Positions 45,340 through 55,871 of a stretch of 64,000 nucleotides of DNA are shown here, piece by piece. How positions within the stretch are numbered: the first letter of the stretch is position 1; each line of letters opens with the position of its first letter. Origin of the DNA: Hymenopellis radicata (taxonomy: Eukaryota; Basidiomycota; Agaricomycetes; Agaricales; Physalacriaceae); assembly GCA_015501595.1 (NCBI GenBank), contig JADNRX010000309.1, positions 1 through 64,000 of the forward strand. The letters are read 5' to 3'. Position numbers and translations under genes: made by a program. Under the pieces are notes generated by a model that saw only the letters and a list, made by a program, of their open reading frames with translations, ran no database searches and was not told the origin of the DNA.

Positions 45340-46990
45340 GAGGCATCGCGTGACCGTATTCGCACCATAACAGTGGAGTTGCGCAGCAAGTATATCCATT
45401 CATGCTATATGCATAACCCCACTTCGCGTTTGATGATGTGCGGAGCTAGGGGCAGTCTCAGGAGTTGAGAGGTACACAGTATCCATCTCGACAGTAATCA
45501 TTCGATTCAACAAGCTAGCCGAATGACACAGGAATACACGACTCTGCAATGGGCATAAGGCAAAGCAACCCGATTGAAACAGACGTACCTCAAAAATCCC
45601 ATGAGCCCTCATCATCCCATCATAAATCTCCACCGTCGCCTTCCACCGAGCCAACTGCTTATTCAACTCCCCCACACGTTCCTCCAATTGCTGGACGTAA
45701 TCCTTCTTGCGCTGCCGGCTCCGCTGAGCCGCAAGCCTATTCTGCTTGCGCTTGTTCTCCACCTCCTTCAGAAAAACGAGGGGGTCAAAGAGTTCGTCCT
45801 CGACTTGTAGTAATGGATCCGGATATGCTCCGTGCGAAGTTGTCATGGTTGAGGGTGAGGAATCGTGTAGAGGCGGTCATATATGATATACCCGAACGGA
45901 AAGCCTGTGCTACAGTGACGGTGGCGCAGTATATATGACTCCCGAGCTGATTCGGGTAATACGTAGTCGGTACGGTTACCGGCATAGCGAGTCATTTAGG
46001 GTGCTAAGAAAGTATATTGACATGGAGCATAACGAGCGAAGAACATTGTAGGTACTGACCAATTGACCAACACCACAAGTAATCAAGCCGGCACATGCAG
46101 AACCTTCCATTAAGACTTTGCAGCTGCAGGATGGTCATAGAACTGAAAAATGGCGAGCCACACAGTACTCAATACTTCGCAGTCCGATCCACAAGTAGCC
46201 TGCTGATATAACGTAGATCCAAGCGAAATGACGGCGGAGAATTATAATGGCTGTATGCACGCAACACTACGAAGCACTTGCTGTATCGAATTAGAGATAG
46301 CCAACAAGTCCTGTGCCAATACTGCACTTACTTAGTGACTGACTTTCGCGTCCTGGTGCATGAAAACAATCGCGGAGATTGTTATTTTGCCGCCGCCGGC
46401 GTGTCCAAACAAGAGACTCAATTCATGGCGGTAAATGCCCCAAGCGCCGGACTCGAGCTCGTCTTTCACTTCGCGCGGTCCCGAGTGCCTGCACGGCGCG
46501 CAATGATCAACGGTGAACATATGAACAAGCGGGCCCGGAGCTGTGTAGTTATTTCAGAACAAGGCGCCAAAGTCGACGCCTAAAGCTGAAGATGGTCTGG
46601 CCATATAAATTTGTCGTCCTGCTGTAACTACGGATCCCCCAGAATGACTTGTTCGACGAGATAGCGATGCGGGAGCTGACCGGGAGGCGACCAGTTGAAT
46701 CCAGGTGTCCGAGTTCGCTGCAGCTGATCTGAGAACAGGGAATTGAGCTAACTCGGTCGCTGTTTACGCTTTTTTTCAGATGACGGTGGTTGCAATGAAG
46801 CCTTGATCGCGAACACGTGTGCCATCATTCTCACTCTCGACCACAACCTCCTTGATCTAAGCACCGTCATAATAGTGAACGAGTCGTACAACCATTTGCT
46901 AATTTCTCCTCGTTATTGGCAGATTGCATAACGTAAATCAGTCTCTTCAATTAGTGCTAACGGTTGGCGACACCTAGACTGCTAGGCTAT
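45340..46990. repeat. Segmental duplication block, copy 1 (contains bZIP copy 1)
   Basis: Collinear with 52370-54085. Matches start at AGGCATCGCGTGA (near 45341 and 52374) and run through the bZIP gene, its promoter (ACTCCCGAGCTGATTCGGG), a non-coding stretch with AACAATCGCGGAGATTGTTA near 46365, and end at GCTAGGCTATCTTAAT near 46982. Small indels have accumulated throughout. Confidence 0.88.
45400..45846 (-). CDS. Small bZIP-like transcription factor, copy 1
   Basis: Start MTTSHGAYPDPLLQVEDELFD at 45846. The basic region is NRLAAQRSRQRKKDY, with the Asn-x7-Arg spacing typical of bZIP factors, followed by a short coiled coil VQQLEERVGELNKQLARWKATVEIY. An intron with a GTACGT donor follows HGIFE; spliced or not, the frame stays open to MHIA and a stop at 45400. 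At about 130-148 residues it is short for a fungal bZIP and has no obvious activation domain beyond the acidic N terminus. It may act as a dimer partner or repressor in the nucleus. The target is unknown. The promoter region is conserved with copy 2. Confidence 0.75.
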   Translation of the reverse strand: MTTSHGAYPDPLLQVEDELFDPLVFLKEVENKRKQNRLAAQRSRQRKKDYVQQLEERVGELNKQLARWKATVEIYDGMMRAHGIFEVRLFQSGCFALCPLQSRVFLCHSASLLNRMITVEMDTVYLSTPETAPSSAHHQTRSGVMHIA

Positions 46991-47215
46991 CTTAATGAGT
47001 TTTCGGAGGCGCCCATCCTGCGCCCATCTGGCGCCCATGCTTCCCGTCCGAATCTCGTGCTAGACCGCCGCATTATCGCGATGAAGCTGGTTCCGACATC
47101 TGATGTGGGCTATCTTTGATGGAGCTGTTTATATATTTTCTCTGGTTGATGTGGGCCAACACTCCCAGGGATAATTCTTCTCCGCATACTTCTTGCTTTC
47201 TTCCCTTTGGAAGCT

Positions 47216-49096
47216 ATGGCGCTTGACTGCTCATCCCTGAAGAACATGCTAACGCTAGCAAACACTACTATCTACGAGTCTTCTTATGTTGCGGCTACCG
47301 CCACCATTTCTACCCTGGGGTTTGCCAAGTCAACACAACGTCGACGGCAGCAATGTGCCGCGTAGACGCGACCGTAAACACGTCTTCGACTTCGTCTGTT
47401 CACTTTGAAGTGTGGATGCCGGATGAATGGTATGGGAGGTCCCTCACGGTAGGAAACAGCGGGTTTGCTGGTTGTATGTGGATTTTACCCCGCGTGCCTC
47501 ACCCCACACTAAAGGCTTCCTAGGCATCGACTATACTAACCTTGACTACGGAGCAGCAATGCACTTTGCTTCCATCGGTACAGACGCTGGTCATGACGGC
47601 CCGACTTCTAATAGTTTCTACGAAAACCCCGAAGTCACCGAGGATTTCGTTCATCGTTCACTCCACGTCGCCACTGTGCTGGGAAAGCAGATAATCGCGA
47701 CATATTACGGCACAAATATCAGCAATGCCTACTACATTGGCTGTTCTACGGGCGGCCGACAGGCTCATACCATGGCGTCGAGATATCCGTTTGACTTTAA
47801 TGGTGACCTACTCAGTCGCATGCATTCCGACGCGTTCTCATTTAGATTAAGGCATTGTCGGAGGATCCCCGGCGACGGATTCTAATAGACTTTGCTCTTA
47901 TCAAGGTCTTGCCGGTCGCTGGGTCGGAGCTCCTTTCGCGTCTGATTCTCCCAAGTTTATCACTGCTTCGCGGTGGAGCGCCATATCCCAGGAGATATTT
48001 TGTCAGTGCGACGCGCTTGACGGATTGATAGATGGAATCATCGCCGAGCCAGATGATTGTAATCCTGATTTTAGCAGTCTGGCATGCGACGCTAGCGCGA
48101 ACGCTACATCTTGTCTAACGGACGCGCAGCTCAAGGTGGTGCATCAAATTTACAGCCCATTAGTCGGGCTGAAGGGAGAGACGCTGTTTCCGCGATTCGA
48201 TCCCGGGGCAGAGGCTAGCGACGCTTGGCAAGCTCTTTTCTCCGGAGATCTCAACACTTACACTGAGGCAAGTGTCTCCACCAATGTGCTCTTCAACAAT
48301 ATGTTGGGAGCTGGTATCGGAGGAACCAACCGAATGGCTCACATGAGTGAGGACTGCGCGTAGCGCGGGACTCGAGCGACGGGAACAACGACGATGATGG
48401 GATAAAGGAAGGAATAGATGATACACGTGGTAGTCTACGTAGGTAGGTATTCCCGGGTACGCGGGCCGACACAAATATCGCAACACAATACCTATGTCTG
48501 ATCCTGGTTATTACTGTAGGGCTACTTTCAAAACATGTACTATACGGATAAATACCACAACTTTGACAACTTTAGTTTAGCAGACCTCTACTACGCAGGT
48601 CAGTTGAAGCACAGTGCTCTTTACCATCTAAACCAATACTTACCGTTTAGAAATCATGGACCCTTTCGGAATATCTTCCTATATTGGAGGTCTGGCCGTG
48701 TTCAAGGAGCAAGGTGGGAAGTACTTGGCATATCACGGTCGCGCAGATCCTCTCATCAATTCTGGAGCGTCCAAGGCGCTTTACAAACGTCTCGCCTCCA
48801 CGATGGGTTTGGATCCGGTCGCGATGGACAGGTTCTATCGTTTATTCCTTGTTCCCGGAATGGGTCACTGTGGCGGCGGGGTAGCTGGAGCACCGTCGTT
48901 GATTGGGAACGCCGGACTAGACACAGTCGGGCTTAATGTGTCGACCCACAACGTTCTACTAGCGATAGTGGACTGGGTAGAGGCAGGAAACGCCCCAGAG
49001 GTTATCGTCGGGCTCACAGAGGATGGCACGGAAAGAGACAATTGTAGATATGGCACAACTGGTTCTTGGCGTGAAGGCGCATGGACATGTTCATAA
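47216..49096 (+). CDS. Tannase/feruloyl-esterase-family hydrolase, probably damaged
   Basis: The family of secreted serine hydrolases that cut phenolic esters. Motifs: NSGFAGC, IDYTNLDYGAAMHFASIGTD, the nucleophile YYIGCSTGGRQ (about 47733-47763), YPFDFNG joined by an intron to IVGGSPATDSNR, DGIIAEPDDC, the acid YHGRADPLI (near 48737) and the base LVPGMGHCGGG (near 48855). The two Cys next to Ser and His form the linking disulfide of this family. The C terminus REGAWTCS ends at 49096. Problems: the first exon (MALDCSSLKNML..., 47216) and the QVNTTSTAAMCRV segment are in different frames with no intron room near 47325, and between NTYTE (48270) and YYTDKYHNFDNF (48536) there are about 260 extra bases with an in-frame stop. 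A clear signal peptide is not seen. Confidence 0.7.
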
Positions 49097-49239
49097 ATGC
49101 CATGTCTTCCTTTTACACGTGTCATATATTTTTCTGGTCGAAACCGAGAGAAGCGACCTTCGATAATTGCATTCCCCCGAGTCGTTCTTGCTTATATGCC
49201 AAGACGCATACTTTTTTTGCATGTTATTATCTGCAGGCC

Positions 49240-49960
49240 TGAAAGATATACATCTGAAATGACCCACGAAGAGCCTCAATGGTCCAAAAATTGAGTGTTG
49301 GGTGACAGTCACTGGTGCACCAACGGCAAGCTGCGACGAAGCAAGTTTGGCGTAATCAACCCCCAAAAAGCCTCGTATGCTCAGCATGAACACCCGGCTG
49401 AGCCTCGACACCTCTTGTCTGAGTGATTCCGATTTTGACGACAACTCCAGGGCCCCTCAACGCGCAACTTGGCTAACAAAATGAACTTAGTACTGCGACA
49501 CCAGTACCAGGTAAATGATAAAACGCACCACCAGTGTAACCTCAGGTTCCAAACTGCCATACAACTACACCACAATTGCATACGCCATTGCAGCCTTGCA
49601 GTCCATCAGCAGTTGAGAAACAGTGACAAGCTCGCGCGCGCCAAGTGGACCCAAGGTTGTACGTCTACGATACCAAACAACTTGGATCTAATACCCAGCT
49701 GATGACATGCAGCGAGAGGGCCACAGCGGACCAAGGAAGAAATTGCTCTCATCCCCGCACTCAACGAAGTTGAGCACCTCCAGCACCGATAGCAGGGATC
49801 GATAACAGTGAACTCGAGAGCATGCCTTCACATGCCCTCCGACTTCGCTCGAGGTCATCTTGGGGTTATATGTGAAACATAGATTGCACTCGCAAAGGTG
49901 GACAGGCGTCCTGTACGAAACGAGGACGCAGCGCTGATCGTGGTGCGGAAGCAAGTGTTC
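49240..49960 (+). repeat. Dispersed non-coding repeat, copy 2
   Basis: Shares with the copies at 33576-34330 and 50130-50620 the blocks GGCAAGCTGCGA, AAGCCTCGTATG, GGACCAAGGAAGAAATTGCT, CACCGATAGCAGGGATC and TCCTGTACGAAACGAGGACG, in the same order and orientation. Confidence 0.7.
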
Positions 49961-50129
49961 TAGTATTGCAATTATGATCGTCACCGTTCCTTCGTAATGG
50001 CGACAGTCACAACGCCTGACTCAAGGCATTGATATTCGATGCTTCATCGATGCAGTAACGCTGGCACTTGAACATAGGTGTGTACAAGATATCTAGTAAC
50101 AAATATGTATAATTCGGGGTACTTGACGT

Positions 50130-50620
50130 GCGAATCCAACCAATGTTCAGTCTCACGAAGAGACAAACGTTCCAAAAATTAGGATATAAGACGTCGTCTT
50201 TAATCACCAAAGGCAAGCTGCGATGAAGCGGGTTCTCGACGAAATCGAGTCCAAGAGAGTCTCGTATGCCGATGATGAATATTCGCACTACGCCTCACCC
50301 GGCGTTTTAATGAGGTATGACTGTCCCGGGCCAGTACCCAAGGGCTTGATAGAGCAAGGCATAGTCGATGTTTCATCTGAAGAGGCCACAAGCGACCAAG
50401 GAAGAAATTGCTCTCATCCCCGCATTCAGAAGACTGAACACCCCCCAGCACCGATAACAGACATCGACCGGCATCAAGCCCCTTCACAAACCCTCCGACT
50501 TTGCGACAGTCATCTTGGGGTCAATATGTGAACGCTAGTTGCTCTCGCAAAGTTGGACAAGTCCTGTACGAAACGAGGACGCAGCCCTTGACCATGGTGT
50601 GAAAGCAAGCGCTCTCGGCA
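50130..50620 (+). repeat. Dispersed non-coding repeat, copy 3
   Basis: The third copy, adjacent to copy 2. Shared blocks are TCACGAAGAGACAAACG, GGCAAGCTGCGATGAAGC, GACCAAGGAAGAAATTGCTC and CCTGTACGAAACGAGGACGC. It is shorter and internally diverged. Copies 2 and 3 form a near-tandem pair. Confidence 0.7.
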
Positions 50621-51096
50621 AGTTGCGATTGTACCTTGATGGGGTATGTCTAGATCTCAAGGCATCAACATTTTTTGTGGAACGTTTGGTATGGCCTTGC
50701 ACTCTCGTGTATCTAGTAGTAGCAGGTGCCACGCCGAGGGCGCGCCAATGGCGCAGTGCTAAGCCCGTTAGGCAGGCCAAGGACTGAAAACCTTGACGGT
50801 TAGTACATAGCATAGAGAAGATGCATATGAAGACATATGTTTTGTTCGAAGGCTGTCTGTACCACGCGAGGACATGCTTTCGCGCAGGCCTGGGAAGCTT
50901 CCCTATACCTCCGGCAACCTCGAAGCCCTCAAAAGTCCAAAATTTTAGGCCTCGAGACTAGGTCAAACGAGGTGACTGTTTATAAGCAACTCGATTTAGA
51001 GTATCCTAAGCTACAAGTCTTCGAGTGCTCGTATATATAACACATGTATAGTAAGGACAGTCAGTGGAGAGCCGCTAATGAAAAGAATGACAGTAA
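50621..51096. other. Spacer with a tRNA-like fragment
   Basis: Near 50738-50790 there is a TGGCGCAGTGCTAAGC stretch like a tRNA A box and an anticodon-arm-like AAGGACTGAAAACCTT (GAA in the loop), but no T arm follows. No gene is supportable here. Confidence 0.35.
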
Positions 51097-51149
51097 TTAC
51101 ACAGTATAAGGAGGATGTGTGACCGATCTGTTACAGTAATCGCTTGATA

Positions 51150-52110
51150 TCAATTCTCCTGCTTCTCGACGTCCTGTTGCTCCCGAAGAATTCTTTCCTG
51201 CTTTTTCCACATCCGAAAGAAAATCCGCGTCCCATGCAACTGGGTAACGGAGAAAGCAATATGGAGGATTGGAGTCGTGATTTTGAAGGACAACATCCAA
51301 TAGACTCCACAGCTGGCCGAACAGGTACATCACGACTACGGTCTCGGCGACCGTACCGAAAAACGTCACGAGGCATGCGGCGCGGAAGATCGTCTTAAGG
51401 AAGCGGTGCGAGTCGGGGTACACTCGATAGAGGATGATGGTGAGATGGGGGAGGAACTCTGATATTATGTCGAATGCACCTGCAAGCGGACTCACTGTGA
51501 GACGAAGAGTGTTGGCGGAGACAGAAGAGCACGCACCCCACACGGTACAAAGAAGGAACTCGATGCTGGAATCCGGGTTCATCGCAATGCTGATGGTGAT
51601 AGCGGCTTGTCCTACCAAAATGCTCGCGATGTGGTGTACCTAGGTTCGCACTAAACTTTGCATGTACTGATAACGCGAAGGAAACCTTACCATGGAGATG
51701 GGAGAGATCTTCGTGCGGTAAATAAGCTCGAACAGGAACATGCCGATGAGCATTTGGGCGGAAATGACCAATATATCGCCCATCGTAACTAGCGAGCCGA
51801 TGAACGGGGTGTGGAATCTAGCAGTCCCGAACGCGACATTGCCAAAGGGATACACGGCGATGATGAAAATGACGATTTTCGTGGCGCCAGCGATGTGGTG
51901 GTTCACGAAGCCACGACGGTTCACCTCGTCCAGGTCGGTGTACTTGGTGCCGTACATTTTTTGCAGGAGGAACCCTTCTAACACATAGAATTTGATCAGG
52001 AAAAAGACGAGCAGGACTATGGAGAGGATTAGGCCACTGTACGGCGACAGGACAGAGATGGAGGTGAGAGGGAATTTTCGAATGTGGTGGTCCTGCACGT
52101 CAGGAAGCAT
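51150..52110 (-). CDS. Multi-pass membrane protein, TLC-domain-like
   Basis: Start MLPDVQDHHIRKFP at 52110. Transmembrane stretches: LILSIVLLVFFLIKFYVLEG, GATKIVIFIIAVYPFG, MGDILVISAQMLIGMFLFELIY, ASILVGQAAITISIAM (after an intron near 51695-51640, preceded by the paired His of VHHIAS), a long amphipathic segment, and LVTFFGTVAETVVVMYLFGQLW. The double His in a helix and the overall layout resemble TLC (TRAM-LAG1-CLN8) proteins of mushrooms, which act on lipids in the ER or Golgi; this is a moderate call. After QLW the frame needs one base removed near 51312 to give YWMLSFKITTPILHIAF and a charged end (RMWKKQERILREQQ) with the stop at 51150. Without that correction the protein ends at 51097 with an unrelated tail. 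Confidence 0.6.
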
Positions 52111-52369
52111 GATGGGGGAGAGAAAATCGTTGCATCCGGGGGAAGTGTGTCTGCATTAATGCTTCGGTAATAGCTCATAGGGGAGCCCTAGGGGAGGTCA
52201 AAGAACACGTCGTGCAAAATTAGCCTCTGAATCTGATTTCTTCCCGAAAATAGTTCCTCCCTGATGGTGCCATTTTTGTGCCTGCGATATTACGCATTCG
52301 AGGCAAAATGGTCTCGCCCAAGGTAGTTGAGTGACTGCGTGGTTTGGGCGAAACGCCCGAGTCTAATGT

Positions 52370-54085
52370 CAAGGCATCGCGTGATCGTGTTTGCAGCGAA
52401 ACAGTTACGCAACCATGTCTCTAATGCATCAGGATATGTGGTGTATAGCCAGAGCTAGGGACAGTCTCAGGAGTTGACAGTTGGAATAGTATCCATCTCG
52501 ACAGCGATCACTCAAGCTTGAATACACATTGTAACACAATGGATTCTGTGCAAGGGGCATAGTCAGGGACGCTAACGACGACGAATTGAAACAGACGTCG
52601 ACGTACCTCAACGCAGCGGTGAAACCCCATGAGCTCTCATCATCCCCTCATAGATCTCCACCATCGCCTTCCACCTAGCCAACTGCTTATTCAACTCCCC
52701 CACACGTTCCTCCAATTGCTGGACGTAATCCTTCTTGCGCTGCCGGCTCCGCTGAGCCGCAAGCCTATTCTGTCTGCGCTTGTTCTCTACCTCCTTCACA
52801 AAACGAGGGGGATCGTCATCTGCGTCGAAGAGTTCGTCCTCGGCTTCTAGTAATGGATATGGGTATGCTCCGTGCCAAGTTGCCATGGTAGAGGGAGAGG
52901 AATCGTGTATACTCAAGCGATGAGACGAGGCGGTCATATATATGGTTGACTGGGGATATGCCCAATTGGGAACCCTGTGCTGCAGTGACGGTGGCGCAGT
53001 ATATATGACTCCCGAGCTGATTCGGGAAATACGTAGTCGGTACGGTTACCAACATAGCGAGTCATTTAGGGTGCTAAGAAAGCATATTGACATGGGAGCA
53101 AAACGAGTGAAGAACAGGTAGGTACTGACCAATTGACCAACGCCACAAGTAATCAAGCCGGCGACATACACGGAGAACCCTCTCGTTAAAACTTTGCAGC
53201 TTAAGAGCTACGCAGGCCACTCAGTACTCAGTACTTCGCAGTCCGATCCGCAAGTAGCATGCTGATTTATCGTATATCCAAGTGCAACGACGGCAGATAA
53301 CGGCTGGATGCACGCAACGCGACGAAGCACCTGCGGTATCAAATCAGACGTGGCCAACAAGTCCTGTGCCAATACTGCTTTTAGTGTGACTTTCGCGTCC
53401 TCGGTGCATGAAAACAATCGCGGAGATTGTTATTTTGCCGGCGGCCCCGTGTGTCTGAACAAGAGACTCCCTCAATTCATGGCGGTGAATTCCCCAAGCG
53501 CCGGCTCGAGCTCGTCTTTCACGCAGCTGAATTCGCGGTCCCGAGTGCCTGCGCGGCGCCCAATGATCAACGGTGAACATCTGAACAAGCGGGCCCGGAG
53601 CTGTGTAGTTATTTCAGAACAAGGGCGCCAAAGGTCGACACCTAAAGCTGAAGACGGTCTGGCCATATAATTTTGTCCTACGGATCCCCAGAATGACGTG
53701 TTCGACGAGATAGTGATACGATGCTGACCAGGAGGCGACCAGTAGAATCCAGGCGTCTGAGTTCGCTGCAGCTGGTCTGTTCGTGTGTAACAGAAGAACA
53801 AGCGAGGCTGAGAACAGTGAATTGAGCTAACTCGGTCACTGTTACGCTTTTTTTTCAAACCATGACGGTGGTTGCCTTGATCGCGAACACGTGTGCCATC
53901 ATTCTCGCTCTTGAGCTTGAACCACAACCTCCTTGGTCTAAGCACCGTCATAATGGTGAACGAGCCGTCCATTTGTTACTTTCTCCTCGTTATTGGCAGA
54001 TTCCATAACGTAAATCAATCTCTCAACTAGCGCTAACGGTTGGCAGTGCGATCGCGCACTAGATTGTTAGGCTATCTTAATCTCT
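52370..54085. repeat. Segmental duplication block, copy 2 (contains bZIP copy 2)
   Basis: Direct copy of 45340-46990, about 7 kb downstream, in the same orientation. The blocks end at the same point (GTTAGGCTATCTTAAT near 54066), after which each copy continues into different sequence: the tannase gene after copy 1, the decayed gene at 54100 after copy 2. Confidence 0.88.
52608..52937 (-). CDS. Small bZIP-like transcription factor, copy 2
   Basis: Start at 52937 (MTASSHRLSIHD) or at 52886 (MATWHGAYPYPLLE), the latter matching the start of copy 1. The basic region NRLAAQRSRQRKKDY and the short coiled coil are nearly identical to copy 1. At the end of exon 1 copy 2 has about ten extra bases, giving MRAHGVSPLR and a stop just before the GTACGT donor, so it lacks the second exon present in copy 1. 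The bZIP core is intact, so the truncated protein could still bind DNA or pair with copy 1. Acidic residues DDDPP are added before the basic region. Confidence 0.65.
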   Translation of the reverse strand: MTASSHRLSIHDSSPSTMATWHGAYPYPLLEAEDELFDADDDPPRFVKEVENKRRQNRLAAQRSRQRKKDYVQQLEERVGELNKQLARWKAMVEIYEGMMRAHGVSPLR

Positions 54086-54099
54086 TACTGTCGTTTTCG

Positions 54100-55029
54100 A
54101 CAGTTATAGACGCGATGCTTGTCATTTTTATCACTCCATTGTCCTTCGACCAAGGTATTTATGGTTCTGAGACGCCACAACATTCCACAGCACTATTTTT
54201 CGACGGCTTTCGATGTGGAAACCCCTCCACAGCATTTGGTGTCACATTCCGGGTCACTGCTTCTCTCGGGACTATAGCGCGCCGATGGGCAAGGCGGTGT
54301 TTCATACGACAAGCGCGCGCACCTCTTTGGCGCTGACTCACTAGTCGACCTGTTCTCATACTCGGTTCTCATCTTGGGATAAGTGGTATGTCATTCCGTG
54401 TTGTGTTCTCGTTTTCTTAGACGCCAAAGCACTGCATAACGATAAACGAGTACGCCTACAGTACGCTGATAACACTTTTCTTTCCCACTATCTGTCGCGC
54501 GATATCAATCAACGGTGGTGCCTACTCCGATTCTCCCATTCAAGATCCGGTCACGGGTTCCTTGCCCTCGTCAATCTTCCGCTGTGTATGTTACCGCCCG
54601 CAACTTCAAGTTCCCCTTGAACTTCCTCTATCTCGAAATGGTCCAATCACTGCTTTAGCAGGCTGTATTCTCTCCCACACATCAGGCTATTCGGGGTTGG
54701 GGCGTTCTTCTCTGACGGTGGTACAAACAACCGGTTATCCGATTTCGCCTACCTATGCGTCATGAGGTGAACTTGTCTATAACTCGCGGAACACGATGGA
54801 CGAGACACGTATCTTTGATTGGCCTCCACGGCCGTTGTATGGGACTCCGCTTCCACCATCGATCATTTCCGTGGCGCTCCAGCACGTCGTCGTACCCATG
54901 TATGAGTCACACGCATGTTCCGAATTCATATTTCCGGTCCTCGACACTGTCTTCCGTCGACCCAACGGCGATTCGATTGTAAAATTAACCCCACTCTACG
55001 ACAAAAACATTCTAGGTGTCGTTCTGTAA
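54100..55029 (+). pseudogene. Decayed gene of unknown function
   Basis: Several coding-like pieces occur in order but in different frames: LSFDQGIYGSETPQHSTALFF (near 54144), GGAYSDSPIQDPVTGSLPSSI (near 54512), VYVTARNFKFPLNFLYLEM (near 54588), FFSDGGTNNRLSDFAYLCVM (near 54708) and a longer final piece from ELVYNSRNTMDETRIFDWPP to NILGVVL with a stop at 55027-55029. Some gaps could be introns (for example around 54380-54500), but others need frameshifts. I do not recognise the family. The composition suggests a secreted or metabolic enzyme. Confidence 0.35.
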
Positions 55030-55871
55030 TAGATTTCGGGCGTCTAAAGAATGTCACGTACTTACTTCTGCTCCGTGAAAACATTCAGCCTGTTCTCTGC
55101 GATGTATACAACAAGCAGCAGTAGACTAACGCTTCAATACTTGGTGCGTCTCCTTAGTTCGTCGTCATGACAATCTAATTGACCAAAGGCTCTTTGGCAG
55201 ACGATCGAGGTATGAACATGGAATGGTAATTACGTCTGGACGTCAAAAGAATCGACTCAAAGGCGCTTAAGCAAGTGCCCTGGCTGATCTGGTCCCGAGC
55301 TACACATTGTTGAGGTCCAATTGATACGCATATGATAATCCTCGAAAAGATCTGCGACGCTATCCACAATAAGCCAAGAGGCGAAAAAATGAACAAGGCC
55401 CCCGACTGTCATACTTGGACCTCCTCAAGTCAACAGCTCAGATCGTCTGCGAATCGACCTAGCCAGCGGATTATAAGGCGCCGTGTATGTCGTATAAAGT
55501 TAGTTTTATGCACGTCCACCTCAGGTCCGAGAACTCGGTCACGGTGCCGCGAGGCATCAGAGTAAGCAAGAGTCCTGCCTCGTGCAAAAAGAGAAGCAGG
55601 TCCGAAGACCTGATGATGATCATCGACGTGCGAATCCGCGTTTCAGGCATCTAACCTTCTAGATTATTCAACAACGCCGGGCTTCCTCCGACCATAAAAT
55701 TTGTGTTCAAGTCCAAGAATCTCTCTTTCGCGCTTTCACGATTGTTGTTTTCATCCAGCGCCCTTATCGTTGTTTCTTTCTATCCTCAACATCACCAACA
55801 CGCTCCTAACGATCCGTCAGGGTAAGTATCGTTTCTGCGCCACATCGCGTCAACTAACCTCGACATTCAAG
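55030..55871. other. Spacer and promoter region of the EEP gene
   Basis: There is no supported gene in the first 600 bases. From about 55690 a pyrimidine-rich stretch (TCTCTCTTTCGCGCTTTC, then TTTCTTTCTATCCTC) leads to the EEP gene and is typical of fungal core promoters and 5' leaders. A possible 5' leader intron lies at about 55820-55871 (GTAAGT donor, TTCAAG before the ATG). Confidence 0.45.

Noticed and set aside
50735..50792. Possible tRNA-Phe (A-box-like TGGCGCAGTGC and an anticodon-arm-like stretch with GAA)
   Set aside because: No T arm or GGTTCGA B box follows and the acceptor ends do not pair. At best it is a relic of a tRNA-derived element.
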